Counted from the first letter of the stretch, positions 1 to 9,636 are shown. The stretch: DNA of 64,000 nucleotides from Arenicella chitinivorans (GCF_014651515.1 NZ_BMXA01000001.1:248001-312000), one strand, 5' to 3'. Numbers and translations: made by a program. The notes: generated by a model from the letters alone, not told the origin.

Positions 1-15
1 CCAGAGGAGAAAAAA

Positions 16-2712
16 ATGCGATATCGCCTTAATTCCATTTCGCGTGCGATTGCACTTATGGCAGGAAGTGGTCTGCTGTTGGGGAGTGCACCCGTTTTGG
101 CCCAAGAATCATCGAGTCCCGAGGTCGAAACACTTGAAGAAGTGGTCGTTACCGGTTTCCGAGCAAGTATGCAACGCGCTACTGAACTGAAGCGGAATGC
201 GGTTAATGCACGCGAGAGCATCGTGAGCGAAGACATCGGCAAAATGCCTGACTTAAACTTGGCTGAAGCGATTCAGCGTATACCCGGCGTGGCGATTGTC
301 CGTCAGGGCGGCGAAGGGCGTCAGGTTTCACTGCGTGGTTTGGGTGCCGGTTTCACCCATGTTACGCTCAATGGGATGGAAGTGCCGGCATCAACCGGTG
401 GTTTGGATAGCTCCGGCGGCGTAAACCGTGGCCGCGGGTTCGATTTTAATGTGTTTTCAGCTGAACTTTTTAACCGTATTGACGTAAACAAAGCAGCACG
501 TGCTTCGTTAGAAGAAGGTGGTATTGCCGGTAGCGTCGACCTGTACACACTGAAGCCGCTTGATCGAGCTGGCTTTAATTCATCGGTTTCTGCGCAACTG
601 GGCTACAACGATCTGTCAGAAGAGGCTGATCCGCGTTTGACGGCCACAATCAGTAATACCAATGAAGACCAGACTTTCGGTTATATGGTGTCAGCGTCCT
701 ATACTGAACGCACCACGTTTCAAGATGGTTTTGGTACCGTTCGCTGGGCGCAGCCGGACCGTGACTTTGCCGCAAATAATGAGCTTAATGGCGTTGATCT
801 GCGTGAGGTCTGGTTTCCACGATTACCGCGTCAAGATAGTTTTCGTCACAGCCAGGACCGTTTGGGTCTAAGTGCCGGTCTTCAGTTCCGTCCAAACGAT
901 GACCTCGATATCGGGATCAACTGGGTTCACTCAGAGTTTGACTCAACGACGAATAGTTATAACTCGTTTGCGCAGTTCCGACGCAGTGGTGATTACGGTT
1001 ACCCCGCGATTACACCTAACTCAGTGGTGTTGGATTCAACCGGTCAAATTGCATTGGCAGGTAATTTCGACGGAGTCGGCCTGCGAACAGAGAGTCGTCA
1101 GTCCTTGGACGTAACTGATTTTGATCAGTACACCATCGATTTTGATTATCAGTTGAACGACAACATGTCCTTGTCGGGTATGGTGGGAACGGCGTCTTCT
1201 GATTATCAGAACGACATTTTTCGCGTTAATATCCAGACGCCGACGGGCACCAACTTTAGCTACGACTTCACCGGTAACCCAGACGTCGCGGCCATGGATT
1301 ACGATATTGATGTCACCAGCATCGATAACTTCGAAATCATTGATGGCGAGCAGTTGCGCCGTTTCAACGTTGACCGCCAGAATGATACAGCACGCTTGGA
1401 TTTGGATTGGCAGTTGAGTGATTCGAGTTCGGTAAAAATCGGTGCAATCTACAATGATCGTGAAGTATCCAGTGTGCAAGGTGATCGCCCATCTAACGAT
1501 CCCCGCAACTTGGCTGATTTGAGTACTGTGTTCTCTTTCACCGATTTAGGTGCGCACGGAAATGCGACGGAACTGGATTTCCTTGTTCTCGATTTTGATA
1601 AAGCGATTCCTGCGTTTGGTTTAGCGCCGTACGGTGTTTCGCGCGGTCCGGGCTCACAAACCTGGGTGGTGCAGGAAGAAACAACCGGCTTTTATGTCGA
1701 TTATGATCTGGATACTGAGCTGGCTGGCCGCGGTCTGCGGTTCAATATTGGTGGTCGTTATGTCACCACGGATGTGACGGCGCAAGGTTTCCTCGCGTCG
1801 GGTGAGCGGAACGTTGAAACCAATGACTACAGTGAATTTCTGCCGTCTTTGAACCTTGCGTATGACTTGACTGATAACTTGTTGCTACGGTTAGGTTTGG
1901 CCAGAACCATGACGCGCCCTGGCTTATCCAGCCTTGCACCATCTAAGGATATTACTGACGTGAATTTCACGGTAGCCGGTGGTAACTCGCAGTTGGACCC
2001 ATTGTTGTCTGACGACATCAACTTGGCGGCTGAATGGTATTTCGACGACGATGCCGTATTGGCGTTTAGTTACTTTCGTAAAGATATCGACAGCTTCATC
2101 TCATCACCAACTACCTTTGAGCCACTGCGTGCAGAAGATCGTGCCATCGTTGCCAATATCTACGCATCGCAACCTGAGCTACTGGATCCAAGTCTGATCT
2201 GGCGTTATAGCTCATCGGCAAACACGGAAGGCACAGAGTTAGATGGTTTTGAAATTGCCTACCAACAGTCGTTTAGCTCACTGCCTGGTTTGTTGTCGAA
2301 TCTCGGCATAATCGCTAATTACTCGCATGTTGAAGCGGAGACCGTGGTGGTACGTGATGGTGTTAATACGATTGCGCCACTGACGGGCTTGTCCGAAGAC
2401 TCATACAACTTCACAATTTTTTACGAGGTTGACCGTTGGGGTGCGCGGATTTCTCTCAATAATCGTGATGACTACGTAACGCGTAACATCGGCAGTAACG
2501 GTAACTTTTCCGAGAATACGACGGGCCCAACACACGCGGACTTAAGTGCGTTCTACAATCTAAATGACAATATTACCTTTACCTTAGAGGTGATTAATCT
2601 AACCGATGAAGAGGAGCGTTTGTTTACTACGGGTAATGGTTCACAAAACTTGGTGCGCGAGATCAATAGCACCGGACGCCAGTACTTTGTGGGCGTACGC
2701 GCAAACTTTTAA
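16..2712 (+). CDS. TonB-dependent receptor (TonB-Xanth-Caul type), pectin locus
   Basis: Outer-membrane active transporter of 898 residues. A signal peptide covers about residues 1-29 (cleavage after PVLA), a TonB box-like EEVVVTGF follows at about 41-48, then a plug with the IGKMPDLNLAEAIQRIPGV signature and a 22-strand-type barrel ending in the terminal Phe expected of outer-membrane proteins. The plug signature is typical of the TonB-Xanth-Caul subfamily that imports oligosaccharides. A good ribosome site (AGAGGAG) sits at the very start of the window, so the promoter is not visible. A strong terminator follows. Its place beside GH28, GH105 and kdu genes suggests oligogalacturonides as ligand; this is inference from context. 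Confidence 0.93.
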   Translation: MRYRLNSISRAIALMAGSGLLLGSAPVLAQESSSPEVETLEEVVVTGFRASMQRATELKRNAVNARESIVSEDIGKMPDLNLAEAIQRIPGVAIVRQGGEGRQVSLRGLGAGFTHVTLNGMEVPASTGGLDSSGGVNRGRGFDFNVFSAELFNRIDVNKAARASLEEGGIAGSVDLYTLKPLDRAGFNSSVSAQLGYNDLSEEADPRLTATISNTNEDQTFGYMVSASYTERTTFQDGFGTVRWAQPDRDFAANNELNGVDLREVWFPRLPRQDSFRHSQDRLGLSAGLQFRPNDDLDIGINWVHSEFDSTTNSYNSFAQFRRSGDYGYPAITPNSVVLDSTGQIALAGNFDGVGLRTESRQSLDVTDFDQYTIDFDYQLNDNMSLSGMVGTASSDYQNDIFRVNIQTPTGTNFSYDFTGNPDVAAMDYDIDVTSIDNFEIIDGEQLRRFNVDRQNDTARLDLDWQLSDSSSVKIGAIYNDREVSSVQGDRPSNDPRNLADLSTVFSFTDLGAHGNATELDFLVLDFDKAIPAFGLAPYGVSRGPGSQTWVVQEETTGFYVDYDLDTELAGRGLRFNIGGRYVTTDVTAQGFLASGERNVETNDYSEFLPSLNLAYDLTDNLLLRLGLARTMTRPGLSSLAPSKDITDVNFTVAGGNSQLDPLLSDDINLAAEWYFDDDAVLAFSYFRKDIDSFISSPTTFEPLRAEDRAIVANIYASQPELLDPSLIWRYSSSANTEGTELDGFEIAYQQSFSSLPGLLSNLGIIANYSHVEAETVVVRDGVNTIAPLTGLSEDSYNFTIFYEVDRWGARISLNNRDDYVTRNIGSNGNFSENTTGPTHADLSAFYNLNDNITFTLEVINLTDEEERLFTTGNGSQNLVREINSTGRQYFVGVRANF

Positions 2713-2743
2713 ATAAGCACTCTCAAAAGCTTGGTGTTTGATG

Positions 2744-2775
2744 CCGACCGGCGAGTTTCGCCGGTCGGTTTTTTT
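2744..2775 (+). terminator. Rho-independent terminator after the TonB receptor
   Basis: A perfect 10-bp stem (CCGACCGGCG paired with CGCCGGTCGG) with a 5-nt loop AGTTT is followed by seven T residues. It ends the receptor transcript. Its T tract overlaps the stop codon of the convergent polygalacturonase gene; on the minus strand no U tract follows, so it should act mainly on the plus strand. Confidence 0.9.
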
Positions 2776-4258
2776 ATTTGAGCTTTAGAGGCGTGCCATT
2801 GATGTTCGTATCGGTGGCAATTGCGTTCGGTGCCCAAAGTACAATGTTTGGCTTTTGTGCGGAGTTGACTTGTATTGAGTTGAGTGACAGTGCCTTAACA
2901 GGGGTCTTCTGGGTGCCTACTATATTGAGTGCCCGTTGGGTTTTCTTGCACTGCAGTTTGTGGATGTGGATTCCGCGAATGCTTGGAAAATGCTTTTGTT
3001 TAGCAGCAAGTTCTAGCGGATCGTCTTTCAGTGGCTCACCGAAATTAGCCTGCACTTCGATCAGGTTTTCTAGTGCGTGGTGAACTTTGATACTGTGTAA
3101 ATGGATATTGTGCGTATAGCCGCCGCGTTGATCGTTAGTTTTAATACGGAATAGGCGAAAGACCTTGTCGGCGACAACGTTGCTGACGTACACGTTCTCG
3201 ATTCCCCCTGAGCTTTCACTACCGCAAGAGATTGCAGATCGTTCTGATTCGAAGTGACAATCGCTGATAATAATATTTCGGCTTGGTGTGTTAATGCGAC
3301 GGCCGTCATGATTGCGGCCAGATTTAATCGAAATACAATCATCACCATTATTGAAGTAACAGTTGTCTATCCACACGTCTTCGCAGCATTCAGGGTCAAT
3401 GCCGTCCGCATTGGCGCCAACTGGATTGTGTATGGTCACACTTTTGGCGATCACGTTGCGGCACAGCACTGGGTGGACCGACCAAAATGGCGCATCTTTG
3501 ATCGTGACGCCCTCAATTAACACATTGCTGCACCGGTTAAACTCCACCATGGAAGAGCGTAGGTAGTGTCCGTCGCCAAACCGGCGTTGGTTGACCGGCA
3601 CGTCATCAGCGGCCATTTGCATCAGTTGATTACGGGCTGTTTTTTGATAGGGCATGCCGGGTTGCCAACCGGTTGACGTGCCCGAAATCGCACCTTTCCA
3701 ACTGCGCGGGCCGCGCCACGACCACCATCCATCAAAGGTGGCGCCACCATTAAGAAGTCCTTGCCCGGTGATGGCGATGTTACGCGCGTTGAGTGCGAAG
3801 ATATGTGGTTGATAATTCATCAGTTCCACGCCTTCGAACCAGGTTTGGACCATGGGTAGGTAGTCTTCGGTGGCTTGTGAAAAGCGCAGCTCTGAACCGG
3901 GTTTAAGGTGTAGTTCTACGTTGCTCAATAGGCGGATCGCGCCAGTTCGATATATGCCAGCAGGGATCATGACGCGCCCGCCACCGGCTTCGTGACAGGC
4001 GGCTATAGCGTTGTTAATTGCGTCTGTGCAGAGTTTGGTTGCATCACCAACGGCGCCAAACTGGGTAATAGTATAATGTTGATCTGGGAAGCTAGGTGGT
4101 AATAAGCGGGTTTTGATTTCCTCCACGGCGTCGTCGAAGTTGCATTGGGTATCGCGGTCGCTTGCGTGTAGCCGCCGGGCGGGCAGGCTGCTGCCGATCG
4201 CGACCGCGCACGCGCCTTTGAGTAGTTGGCGGCGGTGAATATCTGCATTGTTTGGCAT
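2774..4258 (-). CDS. Glycoside hydrolase family 28 (polygalacturonase-like), Tat-exported
   Basis: Predicted pectin-cleaving hydrolase of 494 residues. The N-terminus has a twin-arginine signal (R9-R10 followed by QLLKG, then a hydrophobic stretch ending in SSLPARRLHA), so it should be exported folded. The body is a right-handed beta-helix. GH28 catalytic motifs are visible: NADGID, NNGDDCISIK (paired Asp) and RIK in the FRIKTND segment. The third classical motif, G-H-G, is replaced by a CGSESSGG segment, so the usual His is absent. That could mean an exo-acting or rhamnogalacturonan-specific enzyme, or altered catalysis. It is transcribed divergently from the TRAP transporter operon, with a 172-bp shared upstream region. 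Confidence 0.9.
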   Translation of the reverse strand: MPNNADIHRRQLLKGACAVAIGSSLPARRLHASDRDTQCNFDDAVEEIKTRLLPPSFPDQHYTITQFGAVGDATKLCTDAINNAIAACHEAGGGRVMIPAGIYRTGAIRLLSNVELHLKPGSELRFSQATEDYLPMVQTWFEGVELMNYQPHIFALNARNIAITGQGLLNGGATFDGWWSWRGPRSWKGAISGTSTGWQPGMPYQKTARNQLMQMAADDVPVNQRRFGDGHYLRSSMVEFNRCSNVLIEGVTIKDAPFWSVHPVLCRNVIAKSVTIHNPVGANADGIDPECCEDVWIDNCYFNNGDDCISIKSGRNHDGRRINTPSRNIIISDCHFESERSAISCGSESSGGIENVYVSNVVADKVFRLFRIKTNDQRGGYTHNIHLHSIKVHHALENLIEVQANFGEPLKDDPLELAAKQKHFPSIRGIHIHKLQCKKTQRALNIVGTQKTPVKALSLNSIQVNSAQKPNIVLWAPNAIATDTNINGTPLKLK

Positions 4259-4331
4259 CGATGTTTTACCTTTTATAGTGGTGTCTAATTGTCGTTTTTA
4301 TGACAGAGCGGGCTCCTAAAGTAGCATCAAA

Positions 4332-4364
4332 TTGCTACCGGTGGCACAAATTTTACTATATACT
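4332..4364 (+). promoter_or_regulatory. Putative promoter and operator between GH28 and dctP
   Basis: The divergent intergenic region contains a -35-like TTGCTA (4332-4337) and, 16 bp on, a -10-like TACTAT (4354-4359). The -35 overlaps a 14-bp inverted repeat, TGCTACC/GGTGGCA (4333-4346, one mismatched pair), which could be an operator for a pectin-responsive repressor. No KdgR-like consensus is recognisable, and a regulator gene is not present in this cluster. Assignment rests on the sequence pattern only. Confidence 0.3.
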
Positions 4365-4430
4365 AGACGGATAAAACTGGCCCATGTGGCAAAGACTAAA
4401 AAGCCAGGCAAACTGGCATGGAGAGGAGGA

Positions 4431-5414
4431 ATGCATAATCCGACAATTCGGAATTGGCGCTATTTGCCGATTCTGTTATCCGCCTTGCTGGCATCGTGTG
4501 CAGGGCAGAGTGATGTGACCGTTTTGAAACTAGGTCATGCACTCGATACCGGTCATACCGTCCATAAGGGAATGGTGCATATGGCTGAGCGACTTGATCT
4601 GTATTCAGGTGGCAAAATGAAGATCGAAATATACCCCAGCGGTCAGTTAGGGTCGGAGCGTCAGCTGGTTGAATTACTGCAAATTGGCAGCTTAGCGATG
4701 ACAAAAGTATCCTCCAGCCCGCTGGAAAGTTTCGTGCCGGAGATGAAGGTATTCAGTTTGCCTTACGTTTTTAGAGATCACGCACATTTTCGTAAAGCAC
4801 TGGACTCAAAGGTGGGTCAATCGTTGCTTCTCGCGCCGGAGAAGGTGAGATTGCGAGGTTTAGGGTATTACGACGCGGGTAGCCGAAGTTTCTACACGAC
4901 CGATAAGCCAGTGACTACGCCAGCTGACCTAAAAGGGTTAAAAATTCGCGTCCAAAAGAGCCAAACTTCAGTCGATATGATTGCAGCAATGGGAGGCGCT
5001 GCGACACCGATTTCTTGGGGCGAGTTGTATACAGCTCTGCAACAAGGGGTCGTTGATGGCGCAGAAAATAACCCGCCTAGCCTGTTTCTCTCAAGGCAGT
5101 ATGAGGTCAGTCGTTATTACAGTTTGGACGAGCATACGTTTGTGCCAGATATCTTGCTGATGAGCTTGCATATTTGGAACAGCTTGTCTGAACAAGAGCA
5201 GGTTTGGTTGCAACAAGCCGTGAAGGACAGTGTGGTGTTTCAGGGTGAGCTATGGCAGCAAGCCAGCGATGACGCTCTGGCCGCGATTGAAGCCAGTGGC
5301 GTAGAAATTATCCGTCCTGATAAACAACCATTCATGGACGCAGTGGTTGAAATGAAAGCGGCGTACGAAGGCACGCCAGTTGGCGACATGCTGAATGCCA
5401 TCAACGCGTTATAG
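4431..5414 (+). CDS. dctP: TRAP transporter substrate-binding subunit, predicted lipoprotein
   Basis: Solute receptor of a tripartite ATP-independent periplasmic transporter, 327 residues. The ATG at 4431 is chosen over an in-frame start at 4332 because it has an excellent ribosome site (GAGAGGAGGA) and begins a clean lipoprotein signal ending in the lipobox LASC. The +2 residue is Ala, so outer-membrane-type sorting is possible. The mature part shows the DctP fold signatures: KIEIYPSGQLGSERQ, the ALQQGVVDGAENNP segment, and an Arg that should bind the substrate carboxylate in LKIRVQKS. Eight bases separate it from dctQ. Context points to galacturonate or its (unsaturated) oligomers as ligand. 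Confidence 0.93.
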   Translation: MHNPTIRNWRYLPILLSALLASCAGQSDVTVLKLGHALDTGHTVHKGMVHMAERLDLYSGGKMKIEIYPSGQLGSERQLVELLQIGSLAMTKVSSSPLESFVPEMKVFSLPYVFRDHAHFRKALDSKVGQSLLLAPEKVRLRGLGYYDAGSRSFYTTDKPVTTPADLKGLKIRVQKSQTSVDMIAAMGGAATPISWGELYTALQQGVVDGAENNPPSLFLSRQYEVSRYYSLDEHTFVPDILLMSLHIWNSLSEQEQVWLQQAVKDSVVFQGELWQQASDDALAAIEASGVEIIRPDKQPFMDAVVEMKAAYEGTPVGDMLNAINAL

Positions 5415-5422
5415 GAGCGGAT

Positions 5423-5893
5423 ATGACAGCAATTTTAGATAAATTCGTGCAGACATTGGTGGCCGTGTGTATGGCGCTAATGGTAGCCGTTGTGAGTTGG
5501 CAAGTGGTGTCGCGGTATGTGCTGGGCGATCCAAGTCCGTGGACAGAAGAAGTGGCCTTGACGTTGCTAATTTGGGTCGGTTTGTTGGGTGGCGTTTACG
5601 CCTATCGTGAACGAGCCCATCTTGGTCTTGACCTGTTTCACCACAAAGTCGGAGACCTTGGCAAGCGTCGTTTGTATGCCATCAGTGATATTTGTTGTGG
5701 TCTATTTGCGCTGGCGGTGTTGGTCATTGGTGGCGGGATGCTGGTGCAGTTGACCTACGAACTCAAACAAACCACGGCAACACTTGGCATTCCAATGGCA
5801 TGGGTCTACGCGGTACTGCCGTTAAGCGGACTTATGATCGTGTATTACAGCGTGTACTTTCTGGTGACGCTTGAACAAGAGGTAGTGGTATGA
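5423..5893 (+). CDS. dctQ: TRAP transporter small permease subunit (DctQ)
   Basis: Four-helix inner-membrane subunit of 156 residues that couples the receptor to the large permease. The family signature WTEEVALTLLIWVGLLGG lies at about residues 39-56, with further helices at about 78-104 and 124-148. The gene follows dctP after 8 bp and its stop overlaps the dctM start (ATGA), so the three are translationally coupled. Confidence 0.93.
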   Translation: MTAILDKFVQTLVAVCMALMVAVVSWQVVSRYVLGDPSPWTEEVALTLLIWVGLLGGVYAYRERAHLGLDLFHHKVGDLGKRRLYAISDICCGLFALAVLVIGGGMLVQLTYELKQTTATLGIPMAWVYAVLPLSGLMIVYYSVYFLVTLEQEVVV

Positions 5894-7185
5894 GTATCTT
5901 GGTTTTGTTTGTGGTCTTTGCCATCCTGTTGCTGGCAGGCGTGCCGATTGCTTTTTCGATTGGAATCGCCACCGTCGCCACGATGCTCATTTCCATAGAC
6001 TTGTTTCCCGCCTTAACTACAGTCGCACAACGTATGGCCGGCGGGCTGGATAGTTTTTCATTGCTGGCGATTCCGTTCTTTATTCTCTCTGGGCAGTTGA
6101 TGGGGCAGGGTGGGATTGCGCGGCGGTTGATCGACTTTGCTCGGTCATTAGTGGGGATGTTGCCAGGTGGTCTCGCGTTTGTGAACGTGATCTCATGTAC
6201 TTTGTTTGGTGCCATTTCAGGCTCCGCGGTGGCAGCTACTTCAGCGATTGGCAGCTTTATGATGCCGGTGATGGAGAAAGATGGTTATCCACGTGAGTTT
6301 AACGCCGCGCTGACGGCCGCGTCATCGACTACGGGTTTATTGATTCCGCCGAGTAACATTCTTATTGTGTTTGCAGTCGCCAGTGGTGGGGTTTCCATCT
6401 CCGCGTTGTTTGTCGGCGGTTATCTTCCCGGAATACTGGTGGCACTCGGGCTGATGTTGGTGAGTGCCGCGTATGCTAAAAAGTTTAACTTCCCGGCGGG
6501 CGAACGCGTGCGATTTGCCACGGTGATACGAACCACATCGGCTGCGTTGCCAAGCTTATTCCTAATCGTGCTCATCATCGGCGGTATTTTAGGCGGAATC
6601 TTTACGGCTACCGAAGCTGGCGCGATTGCGGTTTTGTATGCGCTCGTGTTGTCAGTATTCGTGTATCGTGAAGTAGCGGTTAAAGACTTGTTCGCTGTGT
6701 TGTTAAATTCTGCCAAAACAACCGCCATCGTGATGTTGCTGATCGCGACTTCAACGGCCATGTCTTGGATTTTGGCGTACGAGAACATCCCGACCATTGC
6801 CGCAGAAACACTGCTGATGCTGAGCGATAATCCGATCATTATTCTGTTGATCATTAACCTGATCTTATTATTGGTTGGCGCTTTTTTGGATATGACACCA
6901 GCAGTGCTGATCTTCACACCCATTCTGTTACCGGTTGCAGTCGCACTGGGCATGTCGCCGTTGCATTTCGGTATTATGATGGTGTTAAACCTCTCTATTG
7001 GCTTGTGCACACCGCCGGTTGGTGGTGTTCTTTTCGTGGCTTGTGCGGTCGGTAAGACCCGTGTCGCATCTATTGTAAAACCCTTAATGCCAATGTATCT
7101 CGCGATGTTTGTCGCGTTATTGGCTGTTACGTATTTTCCAGGTCTGAGCGAGTGGTTGCCACGTGCGTTCGGCTTGATTGACTAA
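5890..7185 (+). CDS. dctM: TRAP transporter large permease subunit (DctM)
   Basis: Ion-coupled permease of 431 residues with about 12 hydrophobic segments and conserved loops such as FGAISGSAVAATSAIG, the LLIPPSNILIVFAVASGG re-entrant segment, and its second-half counterpart GLCTPPVGGVLFVACAVG. It forms the sodium-driven channel with DctQ. It overlaps dctQ by 4 bp and is 21 bp upstream of the GH105 fusion gene, so the operon probably continues into pectin catabolism. Confidence 0.95.
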   Translation: MSILVLFVVFAILLLAGVPIAFSIGIATVATMLISIDLFPALTTVAQRMAGGLDSFSLLAIPFFILSGQLMGQGGIARRLIDFARSLVGMLPGGLAFVNVISCTLFGAISGSAVAATSAIGSFMMPVMEKDGYPREFNAALTAASSTTGLLIPPSNILIVFAVASGGVSISALFVGGYLPGILVALGLMLVSAAYAKKFNFPAGERVRFATVIRTTSAALPSLFLIVLIIGGILGGIFTATEAGAIAVLYALVLSVFVYREVAVKDLFAVLLNSAKTTAIVMLLIATSTAMSWILAYENIPTIAAETLLMLSDNPIIILLIINLILLLVGAFLDMTPAVLIFTPILLPVAVALGMSPLHFGIMMVLNLSIGLCTPPVGGVLFVACAVGKTRVASIVKPLMPMYLAMFVALLAVTYFPGLSEWLPRAFGLID

Positions 7186-7206
7186 CCGTCTGTGAGGAAA
7201 ACAAAC

Positions 7207-9633
7207 ATGAAATTGCTCCCAATTGTCACCGTGCTGGCCGCACTAACGGCTTGCACGAGCACAACGCTCGAGACTAATTCGGCGGCGCCGGAACTGTCAC
7301 ACAGTAAGGCTGAACCATTGGCTAGTTTAAATGTCAGTAACCCATCCTTGTTCGCTCGTGACGATGTGTTTGTGCATCTTAGTCTGAATCAACTTGGTGT
7401 ACCAGAAGGCCAATCCGTTCAGGTTTGGGCCGGGTCCCAAGCGGTGCCAACGCAGATGATCGATAACGATGGCGATGGTAATTACGATGATCTGGCGTTT
7501 TTGACCCGACTGGCAGCGTCGGAGACCAAGTCATTTACTATTGACACACGTTTGCACCCTTCAGCCCCGCTTAAACGCACACAAGCGGAGGTGTCAATCA
7601 AGCAAGATGGCGAATGGCAGGACAAAAAATACCTCGGCGGCACCTTCAAAAATGTGAATCAAGTAACTCCGCCCGCTCAATACACTGACCACAGTGAATA
7701 TATCCGCTACGAAGGACCTGGTATTGAGAGTGATAAAATTGGTTACCGAGTGTACTTAGACTGGCGTAACGGGTTCGATATTTTCGGCAAGAAAACCGAC
7801 AAAATGGTGTTGCAGGATGTTGGTCAGGACGGCTATCAAAGCTACCACGAAATGGCAGACTGGGGTGCGGATATCTTGAAAGTCGGCTCGAGTCTGGGTG
7901 CTGGCGGTTACGGGTACTGGAATGGCAGTGAGGTGGTACTGGTGTCGGAAACTGGGCCTCGATCGGTCGCCATTGATGTCAATGGCCCTTTATATTCTGC
8001 GATGACCATCGATTATTCACAATGGAATACCGGTGATCAGATTGTCGATATGTCTGCGGGCTTATCGATGCGCGCAGGCAGTCCAATCGTCGATGTAAAC
8101 CTGAGCACCTCCGAACCGCTAGACAATATCGCGGTAGGACTGGTTGCGCATCCTGATACCGAGTTGATCACTGGCGATTTAGATATCACCGGCGAGGCCT
8201 GGAGCTATGTCGCCAGTATCGGAAAGCAATCGTTATTTGACGACACACTCGGCATGTTCTTACTGTTTAAGAAACGAGATTTCTTAGAACAAACACGCGA
8301 TAAGAGTAGTTATGTGGTGGTGTTGAAACCCCGAGGTAACACTTTACAGTACGCATTCGGAGCACTATGGGAAGGGGGGCATCAGCGCATTCAAAATAGG
8401 GCAGACTTGTTGGCGTTCCTAAACCAAGAAGTCGAGCGACGTACACTGGCGCCGCGCATTCAAATTGTCACAGAGAAATCAAAGCAAGCACTGGCAATGT
8501 CGCCGACAACAATTGCGGTGAATTTGGCTGATTCTGAAATCACTCGGCGCGGAGACAGCCTGATCTACGGCAAGTTCGACGACGTGCGTGAGCGACGAAC
8601 TCAATGGACGTACACCACTGGCCTGTTAATGGAGTCACTGGATGACGTATCGCAACTCACAGGTGAACCACGTTTCAGCACCTACGCAAAATCTATTATG
8701 GACAGCTACCTTGGTGACGATGAGCCGATCAAGGGGTATCGGCCTGAGAACTATAATATCGACGACATCAACTCGGGCAAGATGATACAAAGGTTGTACG
8801 CTCGCACCAGCGATGCTAAGTATCGCGCCGCGATTGATGCCTTGGCGACCACGCTTGAAACACATCCTCGAACTTCAGACGGCGCATACTGGCACAAAAA
8901 GAGGTATCCGCATCAGCTTTGGTTGGACGGCGTGTACATGGGAATGCCATTTTTAGCTGGCGTTGGTAACATGCAATCGAATCCACATAAAGTGGAAGCC
9001 GCCGCGCATGAGTTTATTATTGCACGCGAACGCCTGCGCGACCCGCAGTCCGGGTTGTATTATCACGCTTGGGATGAAGTCAAACAGCAAGTCTGGGCTG
9101 ATTCAGAAACTGGGCGCTCGAAATACTTCTGGTCTCGCGGTTTAGGCTGGTACGCCATGGCATTGGTGGATATCTTGGATGTGATTCCTGCTGAACGTGC
9201 TGAGCTGCGGGAACCCTTGCTGGCGATGATTCCCGAGTTGGCCGACAGTCTTCTTAAATACCAAGATGAGTCCGGTGCATGGTATCAAATCACTGACATG
9301 CCAGATGCCACAGGTAATTATCTCGAGGCCTCAGGCACGGCGATGTTTACCTACTTTCTTGCTAAAGCCGTTAATCAAGGGTATTTGCCATCCTCTTACC
9401 AATCGGCTGCGGAGAAAGCTTATAACGGCCTAGTAACGGAGTTTATTTCGATTGACGCAAATGGGCATTGGCACCTAGACAATATTTGCGAGGTGGCGGG
9501 GCTTGGATTCGGGCGTGATGGCAGTTATCACTATTATATGAGTGAACGTTTGGTGTCAGACGATCCAAAAGGGTATGGCCCTGCGATTATGGCGGTCGTA
9601 CAAATAGCTAAATTATTGAATTCAAAAGAGTAA
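7207..9633 (+). CDS. DUF4861-GH105 fusion lipoprotein (unsaturated uronyl hydrolase)
   Basis: Two-domain enzyme of 808 residues. The ATG at 7207 is preferred to a GTG at 7192 because of the upstream GAGGAA. A lipoprotein signal ends in LAALTAC. Residues about 45-400 match the DUF4861 type (beta-sandwich seen next to polysaccharide lyases), with the EYIRYEGPGIESDKIGYR segment. Residues about 440-805 form an (alpha/alpha)6 GH105 domain with the two catalytic-region Asp motifs YNIDDINSG and WLDGVYMG. GH105 enzymes hydrate the delta-4,5 uronate at the end of lyase products, releasing the ketouronate used by KduI. kduI begins 3 bp downstream. The fusion itself is uncommon. Confidence 0.88.
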   Translation: MKLLPIVTVLAALTACTSTTLETNSAAPELSHSKAEPLASLNVSNPSLFARDDVFVHLSLNQLGVPEGQSVQVWAGSQAVPTQMIDNDGDGNYDDLAFLTRLAASETKSFTIDTRLHPSAPLKRTQAEVSIKQDGEWQDKKYLGGTFKNVNQVTPPAQYTDHSEYIRYEGPGIESDKIGYRVYLDWRNGFDIFGKKTDKMVLQDVGQDGYQSYHEMADWGADILKVGSSLGAGGYGYWNGSEVVLVSETGPRSVAIDVNGPLYSAMTIDYSQWNTGDQIVDMSAGLSMRAGSPIVDVNLSTSEPLDNIAVGLVAHPDTELITGDLDITGEAWSYVASIGKQSLFDDTLGMFLLFKKRDFLEQTRDKSSYVVVLKPRGNTLQYAFGALWEGGHQRIQNRADLLAFLNQEVERRTLAPRIQIVTEKSKQALAMSPTTIAVNLADSEITRRGDSLIYGKFDDVRERRTQWTYTTGLLMESLDDVSQLTGEPRFSTYAKSIMDSYLGDDEPIKGYRPENYNIDDINSGKMIQRLYARTSDAKYRAAIDALATTLETHPRTSDGAYWHKKRYPHQLWLDGVYMGMPFLAGVGNMQSNPHKVEAAAHEFIIARERLRDPQSGLYYHAWDEVKQQVWADSETGRSKYFWSRGLGWYAMALVDILDVIPAERAELREPLLAMIPELADSLLKYQDESGAWYQITDMPDATGNYLEASGTAMFTYFLAKAVNQGYLPSSYQSAAEKAYNGLVTEFISIDANGHWHLDNICEVAGLGFGRDGSYHYYMSERLVSDDPKGYGPAIMAVVQIAKLLNSKE

Positions 9634-9636
9634 GTT

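Noticed and set aside
4259-4430. KdgR-type operator for the pectin genes
   Set aside because: No match to the enteric KdgR consensus was seen; only a short unrelated inverted repeat is present and is listed separately with low confidence.
6420-7010. Open frame of 196 codons on the minus strand opposite dctM
   Set aside because: It lies wholly antisense to a clear permease gene, has no ribosome site and no family resemblance; it is a shadow of the codon bias of dctM.
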